A program made the position numbers and the translations under genes. A stretch of 64,000 nucleotides of DNA from Prochilodus magdalenae (lineage: Eukaryota > Chordata > Actinopteri > Characiformes > Prochilodontidae): NCBI GenBank assembly GCA_024036415.1, contig JAMWET010001067.1, positions 62,001 to 126,000 on the forward strand, written 5' to 3'. Numbering within the stretch: position 1 is the stretch's first letter; each line of letters begins with the position of its first letter. Positions 1-13,146 of the stretch are shown in pieces. Below the pieces are notes generated by a model, which was not told where the DNA came from, made no database searches, and saw only the letters and a list, made by a program, of their open reading frames with translations.

Positions 1-197
1 CTGCTCTCCTGAACTCTCACACACAACACCTTTCTTTGAGTGGATGCACACTTACACACCAGAAAAGTCTGTGAAGAAATAAAAAAATTAAATAAAAGCT
101 CAACAATGTTCATTTGTGCTTCTCCACATGAGCAAACACGACAATCAACAAATTAAGAGTCTGAACTGAAGAAATTAAAACAATTTTTTTAAAACAG

Positions 198-866
198 AGT
201 GACGCTTGAAAGTTTGTAAACCCTTTAAAATTGTCTGTTAATGTAACCCATTAGTACCTTGATTGACCTAACACTCTTAGACCTAACATCATCAGTCAAG
301 TTTTATGTGATAGTAATTGCCATGCATACTACTGTTGTTCAGCGTTGTCCTGACAATGGCCTTATTACCATTAAGCACTGTAAAGCTTTTGGTTGATTAG
401 AAATTTCCCTGAGTTTCTCCTCATGACCTCATGGACTATCACATGTCAAGCTCTTGGCATGATTCTTGTTGGTTAACCGCTCATGAGGAGGGTAATAACG
501 GTCTTGAATTTACCCAAACTCTTTGGGAATGCTTTTGTAACACCTTTCCAGCCTGATTAGCATCAACAACTCGTTCTTTTGGAGCTTCTTAGAAATCTCC
601 TCTGTCCATACCACGATACACTTCCACAAACATGTATCTCTTTTCTCCTTAAATACAACTAGGGGGCACTCAACCATGTTCCATGTTCAAGCTACCTGCT
701 AATCCTTGAGGATCACATACTTGCAGTATTGGATGGTTGTCCTTAATAAATAAATGACCAAGTCTATATATTTATTTGTGTAAAATGTGCTTTAGGTGTG
801 ATTTAGGTCAAATGTATGCAGATATATAGACATTTCTGAAAGGTTCACAAACTTTCACGACAGTTC
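198..866 (-). mobile_element. Internally deleted Tc1-like transposon remnant
   Basis: The left edge reads CTTGAAAGTTTGTAAACCC and the right edge contains GGTTCACAAACTTTCACG, which are inverted copies of the termini of a Tc1-like family common in fish. On the minus strand the interval about 650-470 translates to the start of the transposase helix-turn-helix region (EEISKKLQKNE, then a K-S-I-P-K-E-F-G stretch), broken by frameshifts and a stop. The element is about 0.67 kb against about 1.6 kb for an intact copy. Most of the DDE catalytic domain is missing, so it is dead. Family assignment rests on remembered consensus sequence. Confidence 0.75.
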
Positions 867-1463
867 AATGCCACAACCAACCGTTCGGAGAACAGGAGAC
901 CAAGAGAGCATCACTGCTTACTCTCTTGGACTCTGGTCAACAGATGGCCCACCTTCTTCCACCATCACTCAGTATAATGCTAGCAGGCCCAGGTGTCTGT
1001 TAGCTGTTGTAACAGAAGTAGCAGTTGCTGTACTCCTCTGTGTAGACTGAGCTGTCCAATGATATCATGTCAGTGACAGCTTGCAGTTATGCAGTGATGC
1101 TTCAGATTACGTGGAAGTAGCATGTGCTACCATTCACCCTAGCTTTGCGTGATGGGGAGACGTAACTAACGGGTGTAATATCACTTCATTAAGTAAAAGG
1201 ACTTTCATTGGAATTCCTACTGACACTACGTATGCAGTCTATGTTAAACATGTTGGCGATGTTCTTGTTTTGAAGAGAATGGCACACAGCCAGGCTTACA
1301 GTGGTCACAAACATCACATGTGTCTCACATTAAATGCTGTATTGTTTTGGGGTCACTGCTGCAGCCCAACTGATTAAAGAATGTGAGGAGATAATTACTG
1401 CCTAATTAACATGAGGGATTTGTTACAAACTGATTCATTCATGTAGTTCAGAGGTTCCCTCAC
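867..1463. other. Unassigned sequence downstream of the RIN-like exon
   Basis: If the exon at 1464-1589 is real, this is the start of its downstream intron on the minus strand. I looked for the next expected SH2 exon (an FLVR-type motif) and did not find it, so it probably lies beyond the left edge of the window. A 60-codon plus-strand open frame at 868-1050 shows no recognisable protein features. Confidence 0.4.
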
Positions 1464-1589
1464 CCCAACTATTTCTCTCTGCAGGATGCAGAGGGCGGAG
1501 TCAGGATTGATGGACAGCTGAAGCCAGATGGAGTGTGTGAGGAGGAGGCGGTCCAGAACACTCAGACTCTTCTGAAGAGAGTCATCCAT
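1464..1589 (-). CDS. rin1: RIN-family (RIN1-like) internal exon, start of SH2 region
   Basis: This 126-nt segment encodes 42 residues with no stop and is bounded by good splice signals. Upstream is a pyrimidine-rich tract ending in TGTATTACAG, directly before ATGGATGAC. Downstream the frame ends in GTT GGG followed by the donor GTGAGG. Both ends are phase 0. The peptide contains RLLLTHSIWLQL and ILQREIVG. This matches the opening of the SH2 region in Ras and Rab interactor proteins, where an R-L-L-L-T-x-x-x-W-L-Q-L string is typical of RIN1 and related strings occur in RIN2 and RIN3. These proteins are Rab5 guanine-nucleotide exchange factors that bind active Ras and act at early endosomes. 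The ATG is probably internal, because an acceptor sits immediately before it. Upstream exons should lie at higher coordinates and later exons before position 1. Assignment to rin1 rather than rin2/rin3 is moderate and is helped by linkage to gal3st3. It is partial by nature of the window. Confidence 0.6.
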
Positions 1590-2094
<505 letters not shown>

Positions 2095-2414
2095 ACGGGA
2101 ACTAAACCTGCTCCGTCACTCTTGCAGAACTAACATTATTCTCCAACCTTCATGTGATGGTAAAAGTCTCGGACAAACAGATGTGCAGACAGACGGATGC
2201 ATGAATAAGCAACAGATGCAAAAAGCATTGTGTAAATGAAGGAATGGATGAACAGATGTGCAGATGGATGAACAGGCGATGCAACACAAGAAACAAACAA
2301 AGTAACAATGTAAGTGTATAGATAAACGAATAAACAGGCAATAGGCAGCCAAAGACAGACGTCTGGCTTGCGGTAGTGAATGCACACACTAGGAGCAGGG
2401 AGAACACTTGTGCA

Positions 2415-2538
2415 AAATGGTGGGCATCCACAGCACCCGGGGAGGGCACTTCAGTTGTTGCTGTTGGTTTAGGGAATCAGACTAGCGACCCTCTGGTCAC
2501 AAGGCTGTTTCCCTAACCTCCAGCCCACAACTGCCCGC
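2415..2538 (-). mobile_element. tRNA-derived SINE fragment
   Basis: On the minus strand the tRNA-like head (gttgtgggctggaggttag) precedes the internal region. The plus strand shows GGGAATCAG where the box B complement GGGAATCGAACC is expected. The same organisation recurs at 5868-6095 and 14690-14935, so at least three copies of one SINE family are present. This copy lacks much of the distal body. Confidence 0.7.
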
Positions 2539-2990
2539 ATATGGTGAAGTAGTGGCATTTACTGTTTATTGGCACATCACTCAAAGTCTACACTTAGTAC
2601 ATGTTTACTGTCCGACCGCAAGAGCAAACTGTGCCTCATTAGAAAGATAACACAGGGTTAGGTTATAACTGCCCCTGTGATTGGCGAGGGGCTCACCCAG
2701 GAACAGGATTGCCCAGTTCACACTGATAGAGGAGAGGACAAAACACCTCAGCCATTTAGTGGGAAAATTAATAACACACTTAGTTCCCTGGAGCCTTAGG
2801 GAAACATGAGCATGCGCGGTAGGAAACCTTCGGCTTTGGCTACGATGTTACATGGACGGGACACTGTACGTAAAATGGCCACTCTTTATCACTTATGCCT
2901 ACTCACACAAACATACACGTGTGCAACCATCAGCGCCACCAAAAATGGCATTACAAAGATGATTACCAAACAAGCTCCAACACTTTGTCT
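2539..2990. other. Unassigned sequence
   Basis: No exon, repeat unit or mobile element recognised. Open frames beginning here run into the CT microsatellites to the right. Confidence 0.4.
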
Positions 2991-3262
2991 TCTCTCTCTC
3001 TCTCTCTCTCTCTCTCTTTTCCGTCTGAGTATCGGCAGTGTGACACTGTGTGGGCAGCGTAGAGAGGGCTCGAGTGTAGCGGCAGATGGTTGCCATGGCA
3101 ACAGATGCCTACACATGCTAACAGGCATTCCCACTCAGTCCCAGACACCTACTCTACCACCACACACACACACGCACACACACTCACACACTTGCACACA
3201 CACACACATGCACACATGCCTCATCAAAAAGGCTGTAAAAACTTGGCAAAGTAGAGAGGGTG

Positions 3263-3300
<38 letters not shown>

Positions 3301-3313
3301 TCTCTCTCTCTCG
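2991..3313 (+). repeat. Microsatellite cluster: (CT)n, CA-rich, (CT)n
   Basis: A CT array at about 2991-3018, a CA-rich stretch at about 3160-3215 with G and T interruptions, and another CT array at about 3266-3313. A 213-codon plus-strand open frame spans the cluster, but its composition (Ser-Leu and Thr-His runs) comes from the repeats. Confidence 0.95.
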
Positions 3314-3853
3314 CTCTGTGTCTGGTTAGTTTCAGGAGAGTTCTTCTCATCATAACTCCTGCTCATCCCTATGCACTTCAGGTTATTTTTATAGACCATG
3401 GTTTTGAAGCCCACTCCGCTGTCACTTCCTCTGCCCGGCTTACATAAGACAACGGCAGGCACAACAATGAAGGAGGGGAGGGGGGCAGTGATGTCAGAAA
3501 GGTAACGACAGAAGCAGCGGAGGAAGACGAAGTTTATTTTAGAGCCTGCACACTCACTTCCGAACGGAACCGTTTTTACACTGCCCTCTCTCTTGCTCAC
3601 CAACGTCAGTAGGTCAGTTTAATTCTCAGGGAGCAGGACGCAGGTCGAACACTCCCATAGAGGCACGAGCGCCGAAAAACAAGAAACGGCTCAGTGAAAA
3701 ACCTAATCTGTACAGCCTTCACTGAGCCAGAATGTATGGCCAACTGTTGCCTGTTACTGATAAATATGAATAACAGGATGCTGCTTCCTGTTACTACTGC
3801 TTTTAGCAACACTCCTTTAAAAAAGCTTCTTCAAGGGTCCCTTTGTAAAGACT
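3314..3853. other. Unassigned sequence
   Basis: Moderately GC-rich part at 3400-3680 without a recognisable exon. Short open frames on both strands have no family features. Confidence 0.35.
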
Positions 3854-3956
3854 GTGGTTCTATACAGAACCACAAATTCTCAAAGACTCTAAATTTTTGA
3901 TGTTACATTAGGCTTTTTAAAAATGCTTTTACAAAACGTTCTATATAGAACCACTA
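3854..3956. repeat. Palindromic MITE-like motif pair
   Basis: The near-palindrome GTGGTTCTATACAGAACCAC occurs at 3854-3873 and a related one, TTCTATATAGAACCAC, at about 3940-3954. Such paired GGTTCTATAnAGAACC motifs are typical of a small non-autonomous DNA element in fish. The outer boundaries cannot be fixed by eye. Confidence 0.4.
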
Positions 3957-4770
3957 ATTCTCCATAAAACTGAAAAACCATATAGGAACATTGTATCATC
4001 ATTTTTTAAGGCACATACTTTTGTCCATTTTTAATTAGATATACTTTTATCTAGGCAATCTAGATTTTTCTATGCTATTCATTTAAAGAAATGCCATTTT
4101 GCCTCTGTGTTAGCTGGAGCTACGTGGATAATGTAGCTAACGATAAATAAAAGCTCATACCTCGCCAATTACTATTAAACAGCCTGTCTAAATTATCACA
4201 CACTGGTCACAAACTGTTTTGCAGTAATGTCAAATAGTCTTGCTTATGTGGTTTCCAACACTGTGTGAGATAATGTTATCCATCAAGCAATAAAAGCATG
4301 ATGCGCTGTGCCTACTAGCTGCGCAGTATTTCTCAATTTATGTCAATTTGCAACACAATGCTTATTGGCCTTCACACAACACACAGTCACTACTGGAGGG
4401 TATTTAGGGGCAAAATCTCTCTGGCAGCTGGCCTAAGAGAACAGAGTAGGTGAGGTGACGACTAAGAGCACACTGGGCTCATTGGGAGGTGGGGCTTAAA
4501 GACACAGGAGTACAAACAGAGCATTTCAGCCAGAGGGTGAATACAGATGTACTGTATGCGAAAAACTTTGGAAAACTGAAACATTCAAATCTGTTCTAGT
4601 AGACCCCAAAACTAAAATGATGAACTCCTAATATGATCATAACAGACCCTATTTCATTTCCACAGTGTAGACCCCACCACAGACATATACCATCAGCCAA
4701 GACTCATTTGGTATCTAAAGTCTGCATCTATAGTTTTGCATGGTGGCAAAGCTAAAGAAGCGAGGTATAT

Positions 4771-5070
4771 CAATCAATCAATCAATGTTTAGCTGTATAG
4801 CGCTTTTTACAACCAACGTTGTCTCAAAGCAGCTTCACAGAAAATCCATTTGTTATATAAAAGAAAAGAAAAGAAAAACACAAAGTTAATGTACAGACAT
4901 TTCAGGGTGGGGGTGTGGGTGAAAACTGGGTCCAAGCCCCCCTTGAGCAAGCCAGAGGCAACAGTGGCGAGAAAAAACTCCCTAGAGTAAGGAAAAAACC
5001 TCAGGTGGAATCAGGCTCAAGGGCGGAACCCAACCTCGTCAGGCCGAACCCGGATTAAGAGGGAAAAAGG
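4771..5070 (-). mobile_element. Retroposon copy with (TGAT)n tail, family A
   Basis: On the minus strand it runs from CGGGTTCGGCC through a conserved block (GAGGTTTTTTCC, GGAGTTTTTTCTCGCC) to GAAGCTGCTTTGAGACAACG and AAAAAGCGCTATACAGC, ending in tandem TGAT. The same order of blocks is found on the plus strand at 28205-28475 and, more diverged, at 47180-47375. The short tandem 3' tail suggests a LINE- or SINE-type retroposon rather than a DNA transposon. Confidence 0.75.
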
Positions 5071-5867
5071 CAAAAAAGTTTTTCCAATTCAATTCCTTTT
5101 GGCTAGTAGCCTCCTGGTGCGCAATGATGGAATGAAGGTGGACTAAAGTTTATTTTTTTAATAGACTACAATAGACTGTTTTGTATGATACTATAAGTCA
5201 AGCTTAATATGATCAGGCACACAAACTAATAGATTGATTTTGATGTCCTGCTCCCCTTCAGCAAGACCAACCAAATCAGCATCCTCCCTGTGCACATTCA
5301 GTCATATGTTAAAGTTTAGGGCTGGTCCGATCACAGAATTTAGTTGATTTTCTATAAAATAAGCAAACACAATCTCTACAGAGAACAAGCTGCCATCCAT
5401 TTTAATGTGCATTTACTTCATATTCCCTAAACCCATATATTACCAAACACAATCAACCATAAGCTGTGGCCAATGCAAAAGTTCTAGTACTAGATACAGA
5501 AAGATCAATCAGTTATGTGTAAGTATTAAATGATTTTAATTGTAAATATGTAATTGAAATACAGACCTTTGGACTACAGGACTAAAACAAAAAGGCTTCA
5601 CGGGGGGCTGCAGAAATGCCATATAGAATTTCTAATAGAAAAAGATGATAACAGAATAAATGTACTAATAGAAACCATGTTGTCAGTCCATATATTTTTA
5701 TGATATCTGACTCAAAGCTACCAAAGTTATTAAACCCTGTAAAACTAATCTCCTGTTGGGGGACGCAAAGTAAAGCCTAACCTGATATGGCCCTTGTAAG
5801 TATTTATGCAAGTACAGAAAGTAGGAATGAGAAAGAACTAGAATTTAGAACTATTGATCATTTGTGC
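5071..5867. other. Unassigned AT-rich sequence
   Basis: No exon or repeat recognised. Confidence 0.4.
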
Positions 5868-6095
5868 TTACGCACAGAGGAATTTGACCTCCACGAGTAC
5901 CCCATTCGTGTAGTGGAACACCCACGTACACCCACACACTAGCCTGGAGCGGTGGGCAACCCTGTCTATGGCACCCAGGGAACATTTGGGGTTACACAAG
6001 GGCACTTCAGTTGTGTCTTGTCGGTTCAGGGAATCGAACCGGTGAGCTTCCAATCACGAGGCTGCTTCCCTAACCTCCAGCTCATGACTGCCCCC
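5868..6095 (-). mobile_element. tRNA-derived SINE
   Basis: Most complete copy of the family also seen at 2415-2538 and 14690-14935. Minus strand: GGGGGCAGTCATGAGCTGG at the head, a box B match GGTTCGATTCCC about 55 bp later, then CAAGTGTG-like and CACCCACG body sequence. A near-consensus RNA polymerase III box B supports tRNA ancestry. The open frames on both strands here are incidental. Confidence 0.8.
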
Positions 6096-7380
6096 AATAC
6101 ACTGTGTATCAGGGGACAGAAGAGCCAGCAAAGATGACTGATGCTGCGTTCACATGTTTATGGAAGATGTAAATGGCAAACCTCATATTACATTCCTTTT
6201 AATTGAGCCACAACACACAAATTCTGCCACCATAAGCAGCAACACTCCACAGACTGCAGAGGTGAGCACAACACTCTGCCAAGAGTTCAATATTCCCAAC
6301 CTTTGCTGTCTGAGATAAACCAAATGATTTATTTTGGGAGTCATGGATTCCAAAAGTCTTACTGTTCCGGCTGAACTCAGTATTATACAACAATAATAAA
6401 AGAGAACTTGGGTATACGGACGTGGGTACATGACAACATTTGTGTGACTTCGTGCTGGCACTGGTTGTGTACCTCTGTAAGATGCAGAAATATGTTTTTG
6501 TCAATGCAAGGATATAAACACACCATAACAACACAACCCAGCTCTTGGTTGGTATTGGCTACAGGCTGGAATACTATTAGTATCAGCCCCAAAGCCCTGA
6601 TTGGTTCATCTTTATGTGGTGCAATTAATATTTTTATTCCACTTATTTTTCATATAAATGAAAATAAACTGCATTTTAATAGTACACCAATACTGCACGT
6701 TCCTTTCACTTAGAAAATCAACTAAACATGCTATTTGAGTGGGGTGTTCAAACTTTTGTAGATGTCTGTATTCCAGTGCTAGGACCGTTCGATGTAAAAT
6801 ATGGTGTAACTGCTGTGCTCTTTACTTGACATTTACGACAGTGTCTTGAATAATAAATGCCTGTTTATGATGCTGCCAAATGCTTCTTGACCCTTTGCGA
6901 TGGACTGCATAGAGTCTGGCAGATACTCACTTGGAACGGTTGGCAAATGCATCCCTAGCTCTGTTCAAGCTCTTATATTCTTTGTGCAAATTGCACATTT
7001 GTGAGCTCAGAAATCGACATGAGGTAGAACATGGCTGCATGGATGGTTCAGTGGGTGACTTTCCCACCTACAGATGCTTACACACATAATCCTAATCTCA
7101 AAGAGATGGCAAACAATGACCACATGCAACCACAGAACTGTAATGGTCTCTAAAACACATTAATGACTGAAAGCAACAGTTGTGGGGGGGCGGGGGGTTG
7201 TGCTTTTAGCGTGACCCACCCCTGAATAATATTAGCGAGGGGGAGAAATAAAATAAAGAGAGAAAGAGCAGAAAGAAAACAGTGCTGTCCATTTGCAGTG
7301 TAGAATTCCTTATATAAAAACCTGAACAGTGAACAGCCTACACACTCAGTTATGCAATGCAGCAGCAGGAGTTAAAAACC
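6096..7380. other. Mostly unassigned; possible MITE end near 6770
   Basis: No exon recognised. The string GGTGTTCAAACTTTTGTAGA at about 6743-6762 resembles the right end of the MITE family seen at 25.7, 55.6 and 58.1 kb, so a degraded copy may lie at about 6640-6770. The remainder shows nothing I can name. Confidence 0.3.
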
Positions 7381-7839
<459 letters not shown>

Positions 7840-8164
7840 GTGTACACAGATATAAACATGTTAACAAACATAACATAAACATGATGAACCTTATGCACCG
7901 TGAAGGGCTACAGTTAAACACGAGGAGCAAAGACGATCAGTCAACAGTGACAACAGCACATGGGAGTAACCGAAAAGAGTCAACGGTTCCACTAACAAGC
8001 ATCAGGAGCGAAAGAGACAGAGAGGGAGAAAGTGAAATGAGGAGGAGAGAGAGAAGGAAAAAGTGGGGGAGTGTGACTTCTTCAGGCTAAAGTGAAGATT
8101 AGATAAAAGACAAGTCACAGCAAAGGCCTGCTGAAGGAGATCTCCTGAGACAGGAAGGGAAGAG

Positions 8165-8600
8165 AGAAACAGAACGAGAGATAGAGAGAGTAAGGAGAGA
8201 CAGAGGCAGAGAGATTAAGACAGAAAGAGAGAGACAGAGTGCAAGAGAGAGACACTAACAGAGACCAATAAACAAAAACTGACATATAGAATCATACCAA
8301 AGACCATATAGAAAGAGAGAGACAGAGAGAGAGAGAATAAGAGTGTGAGAGGAAGAATCTCAAAGTGATCAGATTAACAGCAATAAGAAGAGGGAAACAG
8401 AGAGAGAATGAGAGAGACAGAAACAGAGAAAATTAAAGAAATAAAGAGATGCAGACAGAGAATAAAAATAAACAGCCAAATACAAAAAGAGAGGAGGTAA
8501 GAAACTGAGATAGTCAAGTAGAGAAAGAAATAAGGACAAAAATAGAGAGAGGGAGACGCAAACAGTAGAGAGAAGAAAGAGTGAAGTGTCAGAAAGAAAC
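8165..8600 (+). repeat. Degenerate GA-rich tract
   Basis: Irregular GAGA, ACAGAGA and AAAGAGA blocks separated by short unique stretches. It bridges the GA array at 7.4-7.8 kb and the GAAA array at 8.6 kb and looks like an older, decayed part of the same purine-rich domain. Confidence 0.85.
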
Positions 8601-8603
8601 ACA

Positions 8604-8613
8604 CACAAAGACA

Positions 8614-8653
<40 letters not shown>

Positions 8654-8957
8654 CAGAAAGAAAGACAGAAAGAAAAGAAAGTAAGAAAAGACAGAAAGAA
8701 AGAAAGACAGAAAGAAAGACAGAAAGAAAAGAAAGAAAGACAGAAAGAAAGAGAGAAAGAAAAGAAAGAAAGACAGAAAGAAAGACAGAAAGAAAAGAAA
8801 GAAAGAAAGACAGAAAGAAAGAAAGAATAACAGAAAGAAAGAGAGAAAGAAAGAAAGAGAGAAAGAAAGAAAGAAAGAGAGAAAGAAAGAAAGACAGAAA
8901 GAAAGAGAGAAAGAAAGAAAGACAGAAAGAAAGAGAGAAAGAAAGAAAGAAAGAAAT
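8604..8957 (+). repeat. (GAAA)n composite tetranucleotide array
   Basis: About 350 bp of GAAA repeats with recurring ACAG, GAGA and AAAAG variants (for example GAAAGAAAGACA), giving a mosaic of higher-order units. The Lys/Glu/Arg and Phe-Leu-Ser open frames in it are artefacts. Confidence 0.97.
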
Positions 8958-9025
8958 GTAGTTCAGAGATAGAAGGAGCATTCCTAAGTGAAAAAAGAGC
9001 AGCAATAGCTGTGACAGAATGAGGG

Positions 9026-9027
<2 letters not shown>

Positions 9028-9103
<76 letters not shown>

Positions 9104-9119
9104 GAGAAAGAGAGAGAGC
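9028..9119 (+). repeat. (GA)n microsatellite
   Basis: About 90 bp of GA with one ACAG and one AAAG interruption near the right end. It closes the purine-rich domain that starts at 7381. Confidence 0.97.
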
Positions 9120-9445
9120 GAGTGCATATCTCTTCAGTATGAAATCGTACATTAGGAAGGAAGGCAGTAGGCCATTGGCTTGGCTGGCAGTGAGGAAACC
9201 GACACATGCACAACCTCTCAGCTAAACATCTGCCTACAGGCCAATGTCAGGGCATTGTGGGTAATCAATGTATACTACCCACGGACCAACACTGAGACTC
9301 TTACTGAGCCACTATTTGCTTTCTAAAGTGACGAAGATCTTCTGAAGCCAGTGTGAAAAATCTCCAGTAACACAGTCTTCACACTCATCATACCACAGGC
9401 AAAAACTCAGGCAGCGTTTGACAGGTTTGGGGTGAGTGTGCAGTT

Positions 9446-9511
9446 CTCTCTCGCTCTCGCTCTCTCTCTCTTTCTCTCTGTGTCTCTCTCTCTCTCTCGC
9501 TCTCACTCTTT
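9446..9511 (+). repeat. (CT)n-rich microsatellite
   Basis: CT repeats with CG, TTT and GTGT interruptions. The pyrimidine strand is plus here, opposite to the purine domain to its left. Confidence 0.9.
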
Positions 9512-10125
9512 CTTCGGACTGCCAAGCTAAACTGTCAGAGTTGGAGACTTCAAGAACTCTGGGTTCTACTGCACAGTGCTGAACTCTCCCTGCACAAGGA
9601 CGAATGTGTTATAAAATTCCCAGTGGGCTAACGTGTCCTATCTCCCTGCTGAGTAACGATGAGTTTGACTGAGACGCTGACTAAATGAGGGTCTGCAGAG
9701 AGAAGGCATTGTGGTGGGTACAAAGTTCTCTCGCTTGCAAACACAATCTCAGACCAACTGGCAAAAACTCATTCCAAAAAAACTTGCTCTCCTGGTAGAC
9801 CAACAGGCGAGACGGCCTGTCGAGCAGCATCACGATCAGCACGCGGGCCCATCACGCCAGCATTTCAGCAGTAACTGTCACTAAAAAGGGTTTCACTTTT
9901 TAAACACTTGAATGTAATTCTTTATCAAATTACATTTAATGTAATTCAAATAAATGGCTTCTCCACCAAATCAAGCCTCGCCCAGACAACCAACTGTACT
10001 CATTTCAGGACACACGAGCAGAAGAACCAATTAATTACAAAAGGCCATTACAGCTAAAGCTAAAAGAGGAAGACAGGCAACAAGATGGACACCTAGGAGT
10101 AGCATCTCCTAATTTAGTATCTCCA
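9512..10125. other. Unassigned sequence
   Basis: No exon or repeat recognised. Confidence 0.4.
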
Positions 10126-10265
10126 ACTCACCGGACTCCACGTCTTTGGACTGTCAGTGGAAACCCACACTAACAGAACATGAACTCCACACAGAAAGGA
10201 CCTTGATCCCCTGAGCGGGGAATCAAACCCAGGCCCTTCATGTTGTTAGGCAACAGCTCTATCAA
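10126..10265 (-). mobile_element. Dispersed repeat with GGTTTGATTCCC-type box
   Basis: The plus strand carries GGAAACCCACAC, GAACTCCACACAGAAAGGAC and GGGGAATCAAACCCAGG in that order, then GGCAACAGCTCTATCAATTA. This ordered set recalls a very abundant short repeat of fish genomes. The box-B-like GGGTTTGATTCCCC on the minus strand suggests tRNA ancestry. Confidence 0.6.
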
Positions 10266-13112
10266 TTACAACCTCATTTATTTATTATTAATAAAAATAA
10301 TAATGCCTAACAATAAGGGTTCCCAAAGGCATTGCTTTGGTAATCACTGAAGTGAAGCTTATTCTCGCAGATCATTCAAATATTCAAGATAATATTCAAC
10401 CGAATATACAGAAATGAAAATACCCAGCCGCTGCAACCCCACGCTTTTAGGTTAGCGCTGAATGATGGGTAGTGGAATGTGCGGTGGAGCAGTGTGCCTG
10501 TAGGAGAGTCCAAAATATAAAGACTGTCCTTTAAATTGGAAAGAAAGTGGCAGAGCAGAAAGACGAGAAGGAACGAGTGTCAAGACAGCCACACAGTCGC
10601 TGTGATGGAGAGAGAGATGCAGAGATGTCAGCATGACTGTGAAAGCGACCCATTAAAATGGATCAGTTTATGAATATGGAAAAACTATTGGTTCTTCTGC
10701 AACTGACAGAGCATCTAGACATGATCATAACCATCCTGACAACAGCGTGTATTACACCAAACACCAAGCGCCAAGCGTGTATTACTCTTTCCCTCACACA
10801 CACACAGAGGCTGGCCATTCTCCAACTCTAAAACCACACCCCACCTGTGCCCACTTGCGAAAGTGACTTTGGAGAGTCTGTGATTGGTAAGTGAAGTGCC
10901 TCTCATCCTGTATAAGAGCAGCGAGGCTTGTTGAAGTTGAGCGATCTATATGGATGCAGTGTATGTGTGTAATACGTTGGGTACCCAGTCGTTAGATGGC
11001 TCTTGAAAAGCATAAACTCATATTAGCTGGATCCATTTAGAACTGCACTGAGGTACAGCAGCGGGCCGGTGACTGATGGGCATGAGAGGTAGCAATACAT
11101 GTAGCGCTGCCACTCATCATTAGCTCAGTTTAAAATGAACATGGACCATGTGCACTTGAGGCATTGTTGATTATGGCATCATATAGCAAAGCAGTGATCA
11201 GTAACTTTGAGCAATGAAAACAGTATAAAGGATAGGCTATTTAATATTGTCCTATGAAGTTCATTAGCACATATAGGCTCATTCTGAAACTGATGCCTGC
11301 AGAACATTCCAGATAAAAGTTGTGGCAGGAGCCATTTAAGGCTAGGGACATGTAAACAGCTCACAAAAACAGGTGCATGACTGCGTATGAAAGAAACATC
11401 CAGGAAAAGAAACTGTGAGCAAGCATCGGTTGGGTCTTGCCAAACAGGGCGTTCTGTGGTGAGCAGCTCTGGATGCATTCGGAATGTTTTCATGAAAATA
11501 GGATTATAGACCAAGCTATACTAACACTGTTTTCTCCTGTATGCTGAGCTGATATTGATTATATAAACGCAATGTGTGTTCAAGTACATTTTAAGGTGGA
11601 ACATTCTAACGAGAATATTGTTTTTGTAATGTGGATTTTATTATTATGACATTGATTTACTGCCAAATAGCAGCGATGTGCCTCACAGTCTCTCGCACTG
11701 TCAAATTTAACCTAACACTACTGTGTGTTCTGAAGTCGGTGCTGATGTTGAACTAAAAGCTTCAGAGTGCAATCAGTTTCATTTATGTATGATGTATCTC
11801 CGAATGCAACCAAACTGTGCTGCAGCTCCAGGGTCCGTTTAAGGTTTACACAGGTGCACAATGTGGTGCACAATATCACCAGAATATTCAAAGATGACAG
11901 AGGAATATCTGAGGGTAAAGCTCAGTTAGCATTAATAATCAACATGCTTCTGTAATTGGTTAATTCACATGCACATGGACATAGTTCAGAAAAACCTTGA
12001 TAAGAGCAGTTCGTTCAGTACCTGTGTGGATCTGACCTACCCCTGAGAGCCGTTTGTTCAAACTTCCATGCCTGCTCAGACATACAAACAGATTGCTTTT
12101 CTGATGGTCGACTAGAAGAGATTTACAGGCTACAATCTCACCAAAACACAGTATTTTTCTCATCTATAGTCTGAAATGCTGGGTTGGAGCTCCTGTGCCT
12201 TTAAGCTCCACCTTCCAAACTCTGTTCTGACTGTGAAACTGCCCCTATGGCCCATAAGGGTTATGATACAATGTCACCCTGTAACAGAGAACAAGGGCTG
12301 GAAATTCAACAAGGCATTTCTGACAGCTGAGAAGAGTGGTTTGTGTGGGAGTACAGTACCTATTCGCTTGGAAACCAGCTGGTTCTTAACATCGGGTTCT
12401 GTGTGAAGCCACTGCTGACATTTTTCTAGCTAATGGTCGACTGGAAAACGGCAGGGTAACATTACTGACTAAAGTCCTTTCAGAGGTATGCGATGTAATC
12501 TTGTCAATTAAACATGCGACTATTAGAAACGTCACACGGCTGTTTCAGTCATTCGGGTCTGTAAATGCATTGCGGCAACAATACAACAATGAGCTGACAA
12601 TGAAAGTAAATGTACTAGGGAATACTTTAAGAACTCCAGAACTTCAACTCAAGTAGAAACCTTCACTTCCACTGGAGTAATGCTTGACCAGGAGTATCTA
12701 TATTCTTACTCCAGTAATGGAGTCGCATGCTTTGTCCACTTGTGTGTGTGCACATGTGTACTAGAGTATGATGATAAGCAATAGCAGCTGAATGATAACA
12801 CCGTCATTCCGAACGGATGAAATGACCCGATAAACAAGCAGGTGATCCGGAGCTGCTTTGGGAACAAGCTTTCTTAAATCAGTCATTGCCATAAGGAGGA
12901 TGTTTCTCCAAAGACGAACGACAAGATATGACTTCAGCGATGTCCTACCATGGTCACCAAGGCAACAAGGTGGTCAGCAACATGACAATGACATCAACAT
13001 GCAAACAACATCGTCACTGACACAACACACTGAACAGGTGTGAGAGAGTGTGCGCCATCCATGAGTCAGAGGACAGTGAACGATGGAGCTCCATGTGTGA
13101 ACAGGCTGCACC
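10266..13112. other. Unassigned; weak repeat fragment near 12.6 kb
   Basis: Several open frames of 60-111 codons occur on both strands without family features, splice context or periodic composition. At about 12630-12725 strings such as ACTCAAGTAG and TTACTCCAGTAATGG suggest a degraded dispersed repeat rich in ACTCNAGTA motifs. Confidence 0.3.
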
Positions 13113-13146
13113 AGAACACGTGTGTGTGTGTGTGTGTGTGTGTGTC
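13113..13146 (+). repeat. (GT)n microsatellite
   Basis: GT array of about 32 bp. A short purine-rich AGAGAAA stretch follows at 13190-13240. Confidence 0.95.

Noticed and set aside
8374..9213. 279-codon minus-strand open frame rich in Phe, Leu, Ser and Cys
   Set aside because: It reads through the GAAA array and flanking GA array. The apparent membrane-like composition comes from the TTTC repeat.
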